Part shown: positions 52,165-60,893 of the stretch, in pieces
Numbering within the stretch: position 1 is the stretch's first letter
Layout of the letters: every line of letters starts with the position of its first letter
Origin: an uncultured beta proteobacterium
GTDB lineage: Bacteria > Pseudomonadota > Gammaproteobacteria > Burkholderiales > Burkholderiaceae_C
Length of the DNA: 64,000 nt
Direction: 5' to 3'
NCBI GenBank assembly: GCA_903844215.1
Contig: CAIMSP010000153.1
Coordinates: 1 to 64,000, forward strand
Notes under the pieces: generated by a model
Database searches by the model: none
The model's input: only the letters and a program-made list of their open reading frames with translations
What the model was told of the DNA's origin: nothing
Position numbers and translations under genes: made by a program

Positions 52165-54360
52165 TTAAGGCAGTTGGTGGATGTAGGTCACACCGATGAC
52201 GCTGACGCTTTGCGTCGGCTTTTGCGACACCGTGGAGCCATCCGAATAGACGTAGGGAACGCCGTTGTAGCCCCAGGCCCAATCGTTGAAGCTGGAGCGT
52301 TGGTGCATCAGGTCCATGCGCACGGCGGAACGTTTGTCCAAGGTGTACTTGCCAAACAACTTCAAAGCCGTCTGGCGAAAGACGATATCGGGAAGGCCAC
52401 CGCTCGCGGCCAGCAAGGCTGCGCTGTAGGCGTCGGCGCTCGCGTCCAGTTTCTGCGCGTACACGCTCCGGTCATCGATGTAAGACAGGCTGCCACCCAC
52501 TTCAAGCGTGCCCATGGGTTTGCCGGTGAAGCCCAGGCCGATCATGGTGCTGCTGTTGTCATACGCCAGCACATAGGCTGCAGCGCGCGCCTGATTCAGC
52601 CTTTGCGTTCCTTGCGACGCGAAGGCGGTCAAGCCCCATTTGTCCGAGAGCGCGTAGCCCGCATCGACGCTGAACTGGCCCATGCGGCTGCTGCGGATTC
52701 CGTAGTTGCTGGGGGCGCTGTAGCTGTCGCTGCCGGTTTCGGCGCTGAACTGAAGGGTCAGGGCTTCGCTGGGAACCCAGTCAACAAAAATCTTCGCCTT
52801 GTCGCGCTGGCGATTGGCCAGCGTTGGCATGAAGACGGCCGAGGATGCGAAACCCGTGATCGGATCGGCCGGGTTGCTGACCTCGGTGACGCCCAGCCCG
52901 CTGTTGTCCTTCAACCAGTTCGAGCCGCGGCGTTGGCTGCTGCTGACGCTGACGGCACCACTGAAATCCTGCGACATCATGCGCCGCAGCTCGGCCGTGC
53001 CACCGCTCTCGCTGGTTGTCTGGCGCAGCGCGCTGACGCCCGATATGGCGCTGCTTGCCGTGAACACACCGCGGTCAATGGTTTCGTAATCCGCGACCAC
53101 GCGCCCGCGGTAGTCACTGCTGAACTGCCATGTCGCCTGCAATTTGCCCTTGGCCTTGCGATTGGGCAGGAGACGGTTGGTGTAGACGTCAGTGCCTTCC
53201 ACGTTGTAGCGCGCGATCGGTGTTTCGTCCTGCTTGTCTTCATAGCGCACGTCAGCCAGCAGCGTGAGCTTGGGCAGGGGTCGCGAAGTCAGTCCGACTT
53301 TGACCAGGGTGGTGTTGACCTGCGCGCCCAGATTGGTGACGCCGGCCGGCGCGCCAGCGAGGCCCGCTGCCGCAAAATCCTGGTGTTGTGTGGCTGCGGT
53401 GTAGGCCAGCTTGAGCGTGGCCCGGGTGCTCGGCGTGAAGTCGTAGCTGCCGCTCAAATCGACCTGCTGCGCCTGATTGTCCGGCGGCAAGGCCACAGGC
53501 TGGCTCAGGAGCGACTGAAACCCGGCGCTCAGCGGCGACGCAGCGCCGGTGAGCGAGTTGTTCAAGCTGCCCGCAATGGTGGCGCTCAGCGTGCTGTTGC
53601 TGTTGCGGTAGAACGAGCCGTAGTAGCCCAAGCTGAAGCGCAATTGCGGTGCGGCGTAGGCCATGCGCGCCTCCATTTGCACATGGCTGGAATGGATGGG
53701 CTCGGGCAGCATCAGCGCGGCCCAGCCGGTATTGACCAACGTGGTGCCCAGACAGCCCGGCGCAATCACGCTCGGGCAGTTCATGCCGATGCCAAAGAGG
53801 CGCGCCCCTTCCTTGTTCTCCTGCTTCAGGCTCATGTCAAACTGAAGCGCGGGCGAAATCACTTTGCTAAACCCCAGACCCAGGCGCGTGCGCTTGGTTT
53901 TGAGTTCCAGGTCCGAACCCAGACCGGCGGCCACATTCACCACCTGCGGTGTCGTGCTGCCAGCGCCAGTAAGGCCGGTGTTCACGGTGTTGCTGTCATA
54001 GCGCACGAGTTCGCCGTAGTCGGCGCTGAGCTTCCAGTTGCCCGGGTTTTTCCAGACGGCACTCAGTTCGCGGGTGTCACCCAGCAAATCGGTGCCCAGG
54101 ACCTGGATCCAGTTGGCGTTTTCTTCATCGCGCAGCCCGTACTCGATGCCGACCGAGCCGACGATCTTGCGATCAGGGCGCAATCCGTTGTACTGGCCAA
54201 ACAGTTGGCGGTCGGCGCTGGAGCCGCCAAGCGCCCCGATGCCGACGGTGACAACGCCTTCCTCGGCCGCGGTCTGTGCCAGTGCCGGGACGAAGGCTGC
54301 GCAAAGTGCCAATGACAGCAGGCTGCGGTGAAAACGGTGTGTGGGTTCGGATGTGTACAT
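52165..54360 (-). CDS. mtrB: MtrB/PioB-family decahaem-associated outer-membrane beta-barrel
   Basis: A 731-residue outer-membrane protein. A signal peptide (HRSLLSLALCAAFVPALAQ) is followed by GVVTVGIGALGGSSADRQLF and YNGLRPDRKIVGSVGIEY, then many alternating amphipathic strands (e.g. GVNYLDLS-like repeats, RATLKLAYTAATQH, VRYEDKQDETPIARYNVEGT). MtrB/PioB pores sheath the MtrA cytochrome and join it to the surface MtrC. The mature N-terminus lacks the CxxC seen in Shewanella MtrB. The last residues (GVTYIHQLP) end in Pro rather than the usual aromatic. It starts 16 bases after the mtrA stop with a GGAGAA site. Confidence 0.92.
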   Translation of the reverse strand: MYTSEPTHRFHRSLLSLALCAAFVPALAQTAAEEGVVTVGIGALGGSSADRQLFGQYNGLRPDRKIVGSVGIEYGLRDEENANWIQVLGTDLLGDTRELSAVWKNPGNWKLSADYGELVRYDSNTVNTGLTGAGSTTPQVVNVAAGLGSDLELKTKRTRLGLGFSKVISPALQFDMSLKQENKEGARLFGIGMNCPSVIAPGCLGTTLVNTGWAALMLPEPIHSSHVQMEARMAYAAPQLRFSLGYYGSFYRNSNSTLSATIAGSLNNSLTGAASPLSAGFQSLLSQPVALPPDNQAQQVDLSGSYDFTPSTRATLKLAYTAATQHQDFAAAGLAGAPAGVTNLGAQVNTTLVKVGLTSRPLPKLTLLADVRYEDKQDETPIARYNVEGTDVYTNRLLPNRKAKGKLQATWQFSSDYRGRVVADYETIDRGVFTASSAISGVSALRQTTSESGGTAELRRMMSQDFSGAVSVSSSQRRGSNWLKDNSGLGVTEVSNPADPITGFASSAVFMPTLANRQRDKAKIFVDWVPSEALTLQFSAETGSDSYSAPSNYGIRSSRMGQFSVDAGYALSDKWGLTAFASQGTQRLNQARAAAYVLAYDNSSTMIGLGFTGKPMGTLEVGGSLSYIDDRSVYAQKLDASADAYSAALLAASGGLPDIVFRQTALKLFGKYTLDKRSAVRMDLMHQRSSFNDWAWGYNGVPYVYSDGSTVSQKPTQSVSVIGVTYIHQLP

Positions 54361-54376
54361 GATGGTTCTCCGTACC

Positions 54377-55312
54377 TCAGCGCGACAGAAGCTGGGGTGT
54401 CGGGTTCGTGGCCGACGGATTGTTGGAGCCGTGAATTTGCGTGTGGCAGTTCAGACAACTGCGGCCTTGCCAGAGGTTGACAACGTTCTTGCCGCTGGCG
54501 CTGCTGCTGCTCACGCCGCTTTGCCCGCCTACGGCGCCAATGCCACCGGCCACGTGCGGCGTGTGGCACTGCTGGCACAGCAGGGGCGCGCGTGCCTTGA
54601 GCATGCCGGCGACCGTGCTGCCGTGTGCGTTGTGGCAGTTGGCGCAATCTTCTGCCACGGGTTCATGCTGGTGCACGAACGGGCCGCGCTTCTCGGCGTG
54701 GCAGGTGTAGCAGGTGTCATTGGTGCTGTCGCGTTTGGCCAATTTGGGGCCGGCCGAGCCGTGCACATTGTGGCAGTCCGAGCAGGTCATCTTGCCTTCG
54801 GGGATGGGGTGGTGCGATGGCTTATTGATCTGGGCGCGCTGTTCCTTGTGGCAGGTGAAGCAGACCTGAGTCTGCGTGGCCTTGGCCAGCACCTTGTCGC
54901 GGTTGCCGTGGATCTTGTGGCAGCTGTTGCAGGCCAGGTCGGCATTGTCGTGCTGGCTGCCGGCCCACAAAGCGCGTTTGGGGTCTTTGTTGTGGCAGGT
55001 CAAGCAGACCGCGCTGCGCTCATTTGCGGGCAGGGCGAACTGGCGAATGAACAGGCGGTCAGGGTGCGGCCGCTCCGAAACGCCACTGGGCTTTTTCGCG
55101 TGCGTCGGACTTTCGCCGTGGCAGGTGATGCAGTCGGGAACACGTTTGTCGGCCGAAAATCCATGCGCCGACTTGCTCATGTCCGGTAGGTCTTCTTCGT
55201 CGTGGCAGGTCACACACAGTGCCGCCCCGGTGGGATTGGCGGCCCACGCCTGCTGCCCCAGCAGCCCGATCAGACTCAGCCCGGCGACGAGCAATAAACG
55301 TTTGATTTGCAT
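54377..55312 (-). CDS. mtrA: MtrA/DmsE-family periplasmic decahaem cytochrome c
   Basis: A 311-residue periplasmic cytochrome. ATG 55312 (MQIKRLLLVAGLSL) follows GGAGGG, and the signal peptide ends after AWA. Ten CxxCH motifs are evenly spread (CVTCH, CITCH, CLTCH, CNSCH, CFTCH, CSDCH, CYTCH, CANCH, CQQCH, CLNCH), with HKIHG, HNVHG and HNAHG pairs giving distal ligands. It would thread the MtrB barrel and wire the periplasm to the surface. The C-terminus has a Ser/Gly-rich insert before the last haem. It lies between mtrC and mtrB, the same order as Shewanella mtrCAB. Confidence 0.94.
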   Translation of the reverse strand: MQIKRLLLVAGLSLIGLLGQQAWAANPTGAALCVTCHDEEDLPDMSKSAHGFSADKRVPDCITCHGESPTHAKKPSGVSERPHPDRLFIRQFALPANERSAVCLTCHNKDPKRALWAGSQHDNADLACNSCHKIHGNRDKVLAKATQTQVCFTCHKEQRAQINKPSHHPIPEGKMTCSDCHNVHGSAGPKLAKRDSTNDTCYTCHAEKRGPFVHQHEPVAEDCANCHNAHGSTVAGMLKARAPLLCQQCHTPHVAGGIGAVGGQSGVSSSSASGKNVVNLWQGRSCLNCHTQIHGSNNPSATNPTPQLLSR

Positions 55313-55416
55313 GCCAAATCCCTCCAGAACGAACTTCGACCCGCTGAACCAGCTGGTGGTCATAAAAAATGGCGGGGCCGAGAGCGGCCCGCCGGTGTAC
55401 CTTGCCTTGGCCACGG

Positions 55417-57987
55417 CTACTTCTGACCGTGGACCAGGTCCACGCTCTTGAAGCCGCCGCTGGCGTGGCAGTCGTCACAGGTTTCGCGCGGCGCCGCAGC
55501 GAGCTGCGCCTGCGTCTTGTCGCCAAAGGCGCCGCCACCGAAGCTCACGACGTGGTCCATGGCCTTGGTCGAGTCGTGGCAGGCGGTGCAGGTGGCCGCC
55601 TTGGGCGAGATCACCAGCCAATGATTTGGATTCAAGTCCGTGGTGGTGGCCAAAGGATTGGCCGTTGTCGGTGCCGCAATCAGCGGCTTCTTCACAACCG
55701 CGCCCAGCGTACCCTGGTCCTTCTTAAAGGAGTTGTTCACGTGACAGGCATTGCAGTTGAGGCCGACCTGCGGGTACGCCACTTCGGCCGCGTAGTTCTC
55801 CACACTGCTGAGTCCGATGACGCCGCCTTGGCCCGGGCCGACGGTGCCGATGGCGCGGCCGTAGCTATCCGTCATTGGCGTTGTCCAGGGTGCTATCGGC
55901 GTGCCGCCGGGATTGGTGAACGCGCCCTGCGTCGTGTTGCCATGGGTAAACGGATAGACGCGTTTGGAGTTGCCGTGGATGCCGTGGATCATGCGTTTGA
56001 ACTGGTACGACTCGTTCAGTGCCAGGCCGTTCGTCATGATGGTTGACGACATCTTGTTGGCGTCATGGCACACCACGCAGGCCTCCACCGTGTTGCGTGC
56101 GCCGCCGTGGAAGGCCTCGGCCAGCGTGTTCGAACCCGAGGTCGTGCCCAAGGCGCCGTGGCAGACATTGCACTTTTCGGTCGCGACGATGGTTCGGCGC
56201 GGCAGCAGCGTGCCGCTGAGCGCAAGTTCGGTCGCGGTGTGCTGCACCACTGTGTTGATCAACACTGTCGGTACCACCTCGGGCCGGGGCGAGGTGCCTG
56301 AGGCGGCCGCCAATTTGCGCTCCTTGATCTGTCCGATGCTGACCACGCGCGCGGTTCCGCTGGCGACGGCGGTGGCGCTGTCGTCCGGCAGCGGGATGCT
56401 CACCGTGTAGTGATTGCTGCCGTCGTTCACACCCGTGTAGGCATAGGCGTTGGCGTTGCTGCCACCATTGTTGTTGGCGGAGTATTCGGTCACCACCGCC
56501 GACTGTCCCACCATGTTCTGGTAGCCGAGATAGAAGCGCAGGTTGCCGAACTTGGTGGTGTTGGCGCAGGTGATGGTCGTCGTGCCGGTGCAATCGGAGG
56601 TCACCAGGTTGTAGGCGGCGTTGCCATTGGTCGGGTCGGACAGGAAATACTTGACCGACACGCTACGCGCCTTGTGGTCAGCGGTGTCATTGAAGGTGAC
56701 GCTCTCGATGTTCATCTTGTACTTGGCAGCGTTCTCCTCGTTCTGGTTCCAATGCACGGCCTCGGCCGAGACGACCGAGCCCGGGGCATGGCACTTGAGA
56801 CACTGGCTGTTCGGCAAGTCCTTGGCCAGCGCCCCAGTACCAATGGTGGTGCTGGCAATCCCCTGGTGGGTTGTGTCCCAGTTGGAGCCGACCTTGCTGG
56901 CGTGGCAACTCAGGCAGGCTTCCTTGCTGGGCCGGGTCTTCCAGTTGTCGCCCTGAGGCGTGGCCGCGTTGGCGCCCGAGTGACACTTGCTGCAGTTGCG
57001 CAGGTCTTGCGGGAAGCCGACCTCGGCGTAGCTGTGTTTGCTGTTCTGGTAGCCCCAGATCGTGTAGTCCTCGCCGCCTGTGGCGAGCTTGCTGTAGAGC
57101 AACTTGCCGGCGTGGATCTTGTGCACCATGGTGGCCAGAGTCAGCACGTTGCCGCTGTTGGCGTCGGTGGTTCCTGGGTTGTGGCACATGACGCAGAACT
57201 GGGTATCGACCCGTCCGCCGCCGTGCAGCGCGAGCTTCTCGTGGCAGCCATTGCACGAGGACACGTCGGTCATCTTGCGCGTCTTGCTGGGGTCGGTGAC
57301 GGCCACGGACTTGCCGTTGGCGTCGAGGGTGAAGTCGAAATAAGGATTGACCAAGACGGATTCGCCCGCAGCATTCTTGTAGCTGAGTTGGATGGCGACG
57401 CGATGCGTCCGGTTGGGTTCAAACACGACGCCGTTGGTGAGCGCTGGATTCTTGATGTCGGTCTTGAAACTGTAGGTGTAATAGCCACCAGCGTTGTACA
57501 CGAGTTGTGCGGCGAGCAGCGCCGCGTCGGTCTGTTTGGCGTCGGTGGTCGCTTGCATGGCGCTCGCCTGAGCGGGCACGCCGCCCGGGCCGACACCGGC
57601 GCTTGCCGTCTCCTTGCGATAGATGTAGTTCACCCATTGGTCGGGGTCGCCACTGCTGCCCGGAACCAGTTTGGCAATGGCCAGGCTCACGTTCGTGATG
57701 GTCAGATCCGTTTTGAGCTTGCCGTCAGAGAACACGGCAAAATTCACTTTGGGCGGGCTGTCGATGGTGACCGCAGGAACGCCAGCGCTTTGCAAGACGG
57801 TAAAAGGCGCAGAACTGTTGCTTGCCGTGTCGTTTGTTGCCAGCGCGCTGGCAGTCACCAGCGCGTCGAGCACGGAGCCTGCAGCGGGTGGCGGGGTCGA
57901 GCCAGCGCCGCCACCGCCGCCACCGCAGCCCGCCATTGCAAGCGCGACCAAACCGGCTGTACCCCATCGAAACAATGTGTTTTTCAT
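55417..57987 (-). CDS. mtrC: OmcA/MtrC-family decahaem outer-membrane lipoprotein
   Basis: An 856-residue cell-surface cytochrome. Lipobox LAMAGC (lipidated Cys about residue 21) is followed by a glycine run. Ten CxxCH motifs form two pentahaem groups: CNGCH, CVMCH, CSKCH, CLSCH, CLKCH, then after a ~220-residue beta domain CNVCH, CVVCH, CNACH, CTACH, CDDCH. It is the first decahaem gene of the mtrCAB unit, with mtrA 104 bases downstream. It differs from the paralogue at 48889-51699 in length and in lacking the collagen-like linker. ATG 57987 has a GGAGAAG site. Confidence 0.94.
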   Translation of the reverse strand: MKNTLFRWGTAGLVALAMAGCGGGGGGAGSTPPPAAGSVLDALVTASALATNDTASNSSAPFTVLQSAGVPAVTIDSPPKVNFAVFSDGKLKTDLTITNVSLAIAKLVPGSSGDPDQWVNYIYRKETASAGVGPGGVPAQASAMQATTDAKQTDAALLAAQLVYNAGGYYTYSFKTDIKNPALTNGVVFEPNRTHRVAIQLSYKNAAGESVLVNPYFDFTLDANGKSVAVTDPSKTRKMTDVSSCNGCHEKLALHGGGRVDTQFCVMCHNPGTTDANSGNVLTLATMVHKIHAGKLLYSKLATGGEDYTIWGYQNSKHSYAEVGFPQDLRNCSKCHSGANAATPQGDNWKTRPSKEACLSCHASKVGSNWDTTHQGIASTTIGTGALAKDLPNSQCLKCHAPGSVVSAEAVHWNQNEENAAKYKMNIESVTFNDTADHKARSVSVKYFLSDPTNGNAAYNLVTSDCTGTTTITCANTTKFGNLRFYLGYQNMVGQSAVVTEYSANNNGGSNANAYAYTGVNDGSNHYTVSIPLPDDSATAVASGTARVVSIGQIKERKLAAASGTSPRPEVVPTVLINTVVQHTATELALSGTLLPRRTIVATEKCNVCHGALGTTSGSNTLAEAFHGGARNTVEACVVCHDANKMSSTIMTNGLALNESYQFKRMIHGIHGNSKRVYPFTHGNTTQGAFTNPGGTPIAPWTTPMTDSYGRAIGTVGPGQGGVIGLSSVENYAAEVAYPQVGLNCNACHVNNSFKKDQGTLGAVVKKPLIAAPTTANPLATTTDLNPNHWLVISPKAATCTACHDSTKAMDHVVSFGGGAFGDKTQAQLAAAPRETCDDCHASGGFKSVDLVHGQK

Positions 57988-58176
57988 TTCTTCTCCGTCG
58001 TTTGTGTGCTCAACGACCTACCACGAACCACTGACCCGCCACCGGTGCAACGCCAGTCCAACCGGCCAACGAGAAACGGTCAGCAAGACAATCAATTCCG
58101 GCTGGATACGGCTCCAGCCCTGTTGTCGGCGCGCTGACCGTCGGTTTGGCCGTATGACCTCACGGCAGGCGGGAAC

Positions 58177-58521
58177 CTACTGGGAAAGAATCCAGTCGGC
58201 CAGATTCTTCAGCGCAGCGGCGTCCTTGGTGTCGATGACCTTGTGGTCTTCTTCACTGCCGTCATCCAGCTTGACCTTGGGGCCGGTCGTCATATTCTTG
58301 ATTGCCGAAGCCTGACCGTCGGCCTTGCCTTTGTACTTGGCGGCGATCTTCTTCAGGGACGGTCCCTTCTTGGTCTTGTCCACCGAGTGGCATTTGGTGC
58401 AATCGTTCTTCTTGAACAGGGCTTGAGCAGCGTCTGCATCCACGGCGGCCTGGGCCGGTGTGACGCTGGCGATTGCAAGAATCAGCGAGGCGCTGAGAAG
58501 GGAAAGAGAAGGCAATTTCAT
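58177..58521 (-). CDS. Periplasmic monohaem cytochrome c
   Basis: A 114-residue class I-like cytochrome. Signal peptide to about TPAQA (residue 25), haem motif CTKCH in KKNDCTKCHSVDKTKKGPSL, and a candidate distal Met in IKNMTTGPK. It is small, lysine-rich and likely a mobile electron carrier. It heads the mtrCAB-directed unit on the minus strand (189 bases before mtrC), so it could shuttle electrons between the CbcL-like protein and MtrA, or to other reductases; the partner is inference. Confidence 0.88.
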   Translation of the reverse strand: MKLPSLSLLSASLILAIASVTPAQAAVDADAAQALFKKNDCTKCHSVDKTKKGPSLKKIAAKYKGKADGQASAIKNMTTGPKVKLDDGSEEDHKVIDTKDAAALKNLADWILSQ

Positions 58522-58843
58522 GAAATGGCTCCAGAGCAAGGTTAATCGGATGGTTGACTCGTGGCCCGAGTTTGCCGTCTGGCCGTGGAAGGGGTCAAGG
58601 GACTGTGCTGATTTCAGACGCTGATCTGTTAGAAATATGATCTATGTCAAGCTTGCGCCACTTTCCAAAGGCCGCCGCCAGAGTGCTTAAACGGCCAAAA
58701 ATCGGCCAACTATCCGGTGAAACGACGCCCCCATGCGCCTTGGCGAGCCCATCCCGTGGTCCAAGTCATGGGTCGGCTGCCCGGCGCCCATGTCGTAAGA
58801 TCGGGTTTTTGAATTTTGGCTCTCACCGCTTGCGAATCCGCCC
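58522..58843. other. Divergent intergenic region between the cytochrome unit and ccmABCDEFG
   Basis: This 322-base region has no convincing gene. It must contain the promoter for the minus-strand cytochrome unit and the one for the plus-strand ccm operon. An FNR-like box is at 58637-58650. GGCC-AAAAATC-GGCC (58692-58706) is a small hairpin on the ccm side. Confidence 0.6.
58637..58650 (-). promoter_or_regulatory. FNR/Anr-like box upstream of the cytochrome c-mtrCAB unit
   Basis: Minus strand reads TTGACATAGATCAT, one mismatch (last base) to TTGAC-N4-ATCAA. It lies about 116 bases before the cytochrome c start at 58521 and about 194 before ccmA, so it could act in either direction. Inferred from pattern and recurrence in the block. 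Confidence 0.45.
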
Positions 58844-59476
58844 TTGAATACCGCGCCGACACTTTCCTTTTCCAAGCTCGGCTGCAGTCGGGGAGGGCGA
58901 CAACTCTTCAGCGACGTTGACTGCCTGCTCGAAGCCGGTCGCTGGCTTTATGTGGCCGGGGCCAACGGCGTGGGCAAGACCAGCCTGCTGCGCATGGTGT
59001 GCGGCCTGGCGCCGACGGAAGCGGGTCAGATCCTCTGGAATGGCACGCCCATCCACAAGCAAGCCGACGCCTACCGCCAGGACCTGTGCTACCTGGGACA
59101 CCTCAATGCGCTGCAAGAATCCATGACGGTCGATGAGAATCTGCGCTTCACTGCGGCGCTGGGCGGCGTGTCCATCGATGCCGCGCAAACGCAGCAGGTG
59201 CTCAGGCATTTCGGCGTTCCGGGGCGCGGCGGCCAGTTGGTGCGCCATCTCTCGCAGGGTCAAAAGCGCCGCGTGGCCTTGTCTCGCCTGGCCTTGAGTC
59301 CGGCCCGGCTGTGGGTGCTGGACGAGCCCTTTGTGGCCATGGACGAAGCCGGCGTGCGCATGCTGGCCGACCTGATTGCGGCGCATCTGGGCAAGGGCGG
59401 GCTGGCGGTGCTCACCAGCCACCAACAGGTGGACATTGGCGACATCCCCGCCCAGATGCTGGAGTTGCACGCATGA
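58844..59476 (+). CDS. ccmA: Cytochrome c biogenesis ATP-binding protein CcmA
   Basis: A 210-residue ABC ATPase of the haem-handling CcmABCD complex. Walker A is VAGANGVGKTSLLRM, the signature is LSQGQKRRVALSRL and Walker B is LWVLDEPFVAMDEAG. The start is TTG at 58844 (MNTAPTLSFSKLGCSRGG). It opens the ccm operon, which is divergent from the multihaem cluster whose products need it. Its stop overlaps ccmB (ATGA). Confidence 0.95.
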   Translation: MNTAPTLSFSKLGCSRGGRQLFSDVDCLLEAGRWLYVAGANGVGKTSLLRMVCGLAPTEAGQILWNGTPIHKQADAYRQDLCYLGHLNALQESMTVDENLRFTAALGGVSIDAAQTQQVLRHFGVPGRGGQLVRHLSQGQKRRVALSRLALSPARLWVLDEPFVAMDEAGVRMLADLIAAHLGKGGLAVLTSHQQVDIGDIPAQMLELHA

Positions 59477-60156
59477 ACAAGCTCGGCATGGCGCAAGTGA
59501 TGCTGGCCGTGCTCAAGCGCGAAGTGTCGGTGGCGCTGCGGCAAAAAGGCGAGGTGCTCACGCCCTTGGTGTTCTTCGTCGTGATCGCCAGCCTGTTTCC
59601 GCTGGGCATCGGCCCCGAGGCGGCGCTGCTGCAGCGCATGGCGCCGGGCGTGCTGTGGGTCAGTGCCCTGCTCGCTGCCATGTTGTCACTGCAGCGCCTG
59701 TTTGCCACCGATTACGCCGACGGCTCGCTGGAGCAGATGGCGCTTTCGACCACACCCTTGGGGCTGCTGGTGCTGGCCAAGGCGCTGTCGCACTTCCTGC
59801 TTTCGGGCTTGCCGCTGGTGCTGATGGCGCCGGTGCTCGGGCTGCAGTTCGGCCTGGACGGCCGCGCTCTGGGTATATTGATGCTGTCGCTGCTGCTGGG
59901 CACGCCCACGCTGAGCCTGATCGGCAGCATTGGCGCGGCGCTGACTTTGGGCGTGCGCGGTGCAGGGGTATTGCTGTCGCTGTTAATTTTGCCCCTGTAT
60001 ATTCCCGTTCTGATCTTTGGCGCGGGTGCGGTGGAAGCCGACGCCGCCGGCATGGGCGCTGGCGGTCACCTGTCTTTGTTGGCAGCGCTGTTGGTGCTCT
60101 CGGCATTTTTCGCGCCCCTGGCCACCACCACCGCATTGAGGATTTCCCTGGAATGA
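59473..60156 (+). CDS. ccmB: Haem exporter permease CcmB
   Basis: A 227-residue permease with six hydrophobic helices. The N-terminus MAQVMLAVLKREVSVALRQK and the segment RLFATDYADGSLEQMALST are CcmB signatures. It forms the membrane part with CcmA and CcmC to release haem-loaded CcmE. Overlaps ccmA and ccmC by ATGA. Confidence 0.95.
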   Translation: MNKLGMAQVMLAVLKREVSVALRQKGEVLTPLVFFVVIASLFPLGIGPEAALLQRMAPGVLWVSALLAAMLSLQRLFATDYADGSLEQMALSTTPLGLLVLAKALSHFLLSGLPLVLMAPVLGLQFGLDGRALGILMLSLLLGTPTLSLIGSIGAALTLGVRGAGVLLSLLILPLYIPVLIFGAGAVEADAAGMGAGGHLSLLAALLVLSAFFAPLATTTALRISLE

Positions 60157-60893
60157 ACATTCGCGATATTCACTGGTTCAAGTTTGCCTCGCCGCAGAAC
60201 TTCTACACCTTGGCCGGGCGCATGTGGCCCTGGTTTGCCGCGCTGGCGACGCTGCTCACGGCGCTGGGTCTGTGGATTTCCTTCTTCGTGGCGCCCGTGG
60301 ATGCGCAGCAAGGTCAGGGCTACCGCATCATCTTCGTGCATGTGCCGGCGTCGCAGATGTCGATGTTCATCTACCTGGTGATGGCCGGTTGGGCCGGCTT
60401 TGGCCTGGCCTTCAATACCCGGCTGTCGGGCATGATGGCGTCGGCGTTGGCGCCCACGGGCGCGCTGTTTGCGTTTCTCTCGCTGGTCACCGGTGCCCTG
60501 TGGGGCAAGCCGATGTGGGGCGCCTGGTGGGTCTGGGACGCGCGTCTCACCTCCGAGCTGATTCTGCTGTTCCTGTACCTGGGATTTTTGGCGCTGCAGT
60601 CCAGCATCGACGACCCGCGTCGCGCCGACAAAGCCTGCGCCGTGCTGGCGCTGGTCGGTTCGGTGAACGTTCCCATCATCTATTTTTCGGTCAAGTGGTG
60701 GAATACCTTGCACCAGGGCGCATCGGTGTCCATGACCAAGTCGCCGACCATGGCATCGACCATGCTGTGGGGCATGCTGATCATGGTCGTGGCATTCTGG
60801 ATGTACGCCATCGCGATCGCGCTGGCCCGGGTGCGCAACATCATTCTTGAACGTGAACGTCATACCGAGTGGGTGAAACATGCAGTGGAATAG
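60153..60893 (+). CDS. ccmC: Haem-handling protein CcmC
   Basis: A 246-residue membrane protein that attaches haem to CcmE. The tryptophan-rich WWD motif is WGAWWVWDARLTSELIL, with haem-ligand histidines in FVHVPASQMSMF and WWNTLHQG. Six helices. It starts inside the ccmB stop; its last codons overlap the start of ccmD by 14 bases. Confidence 0.95.
   Translation: MNIRDIHWFKFASPQNFYTLAGRMWPWFAALATLLTALGLWISFFVAPVDAQQGQGYRIIFVHVPASQMSMFIYLVMAGWAGFGLAFNTRLSGMMASALAPTGALFAFLSLVTGALWGKPMWGAWWVWDARLTSELILLFLYLGFLALQSSIDDPRRADKACAVLALVGSVNVPIIYFSVKWWNTLHQGASVSMTKSPTMASTMLWGMLIMVVAFWMYAIAIALARVRNIILERERHTEWVKHAVE

Noticed and set aside
58687-58875. A possible minus-strand small gene in the cytochrome-ccm intergenic region
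   Set aside because: It overlaps the ccmA start, lacks a ribosome-binding site and has no recognisable features.
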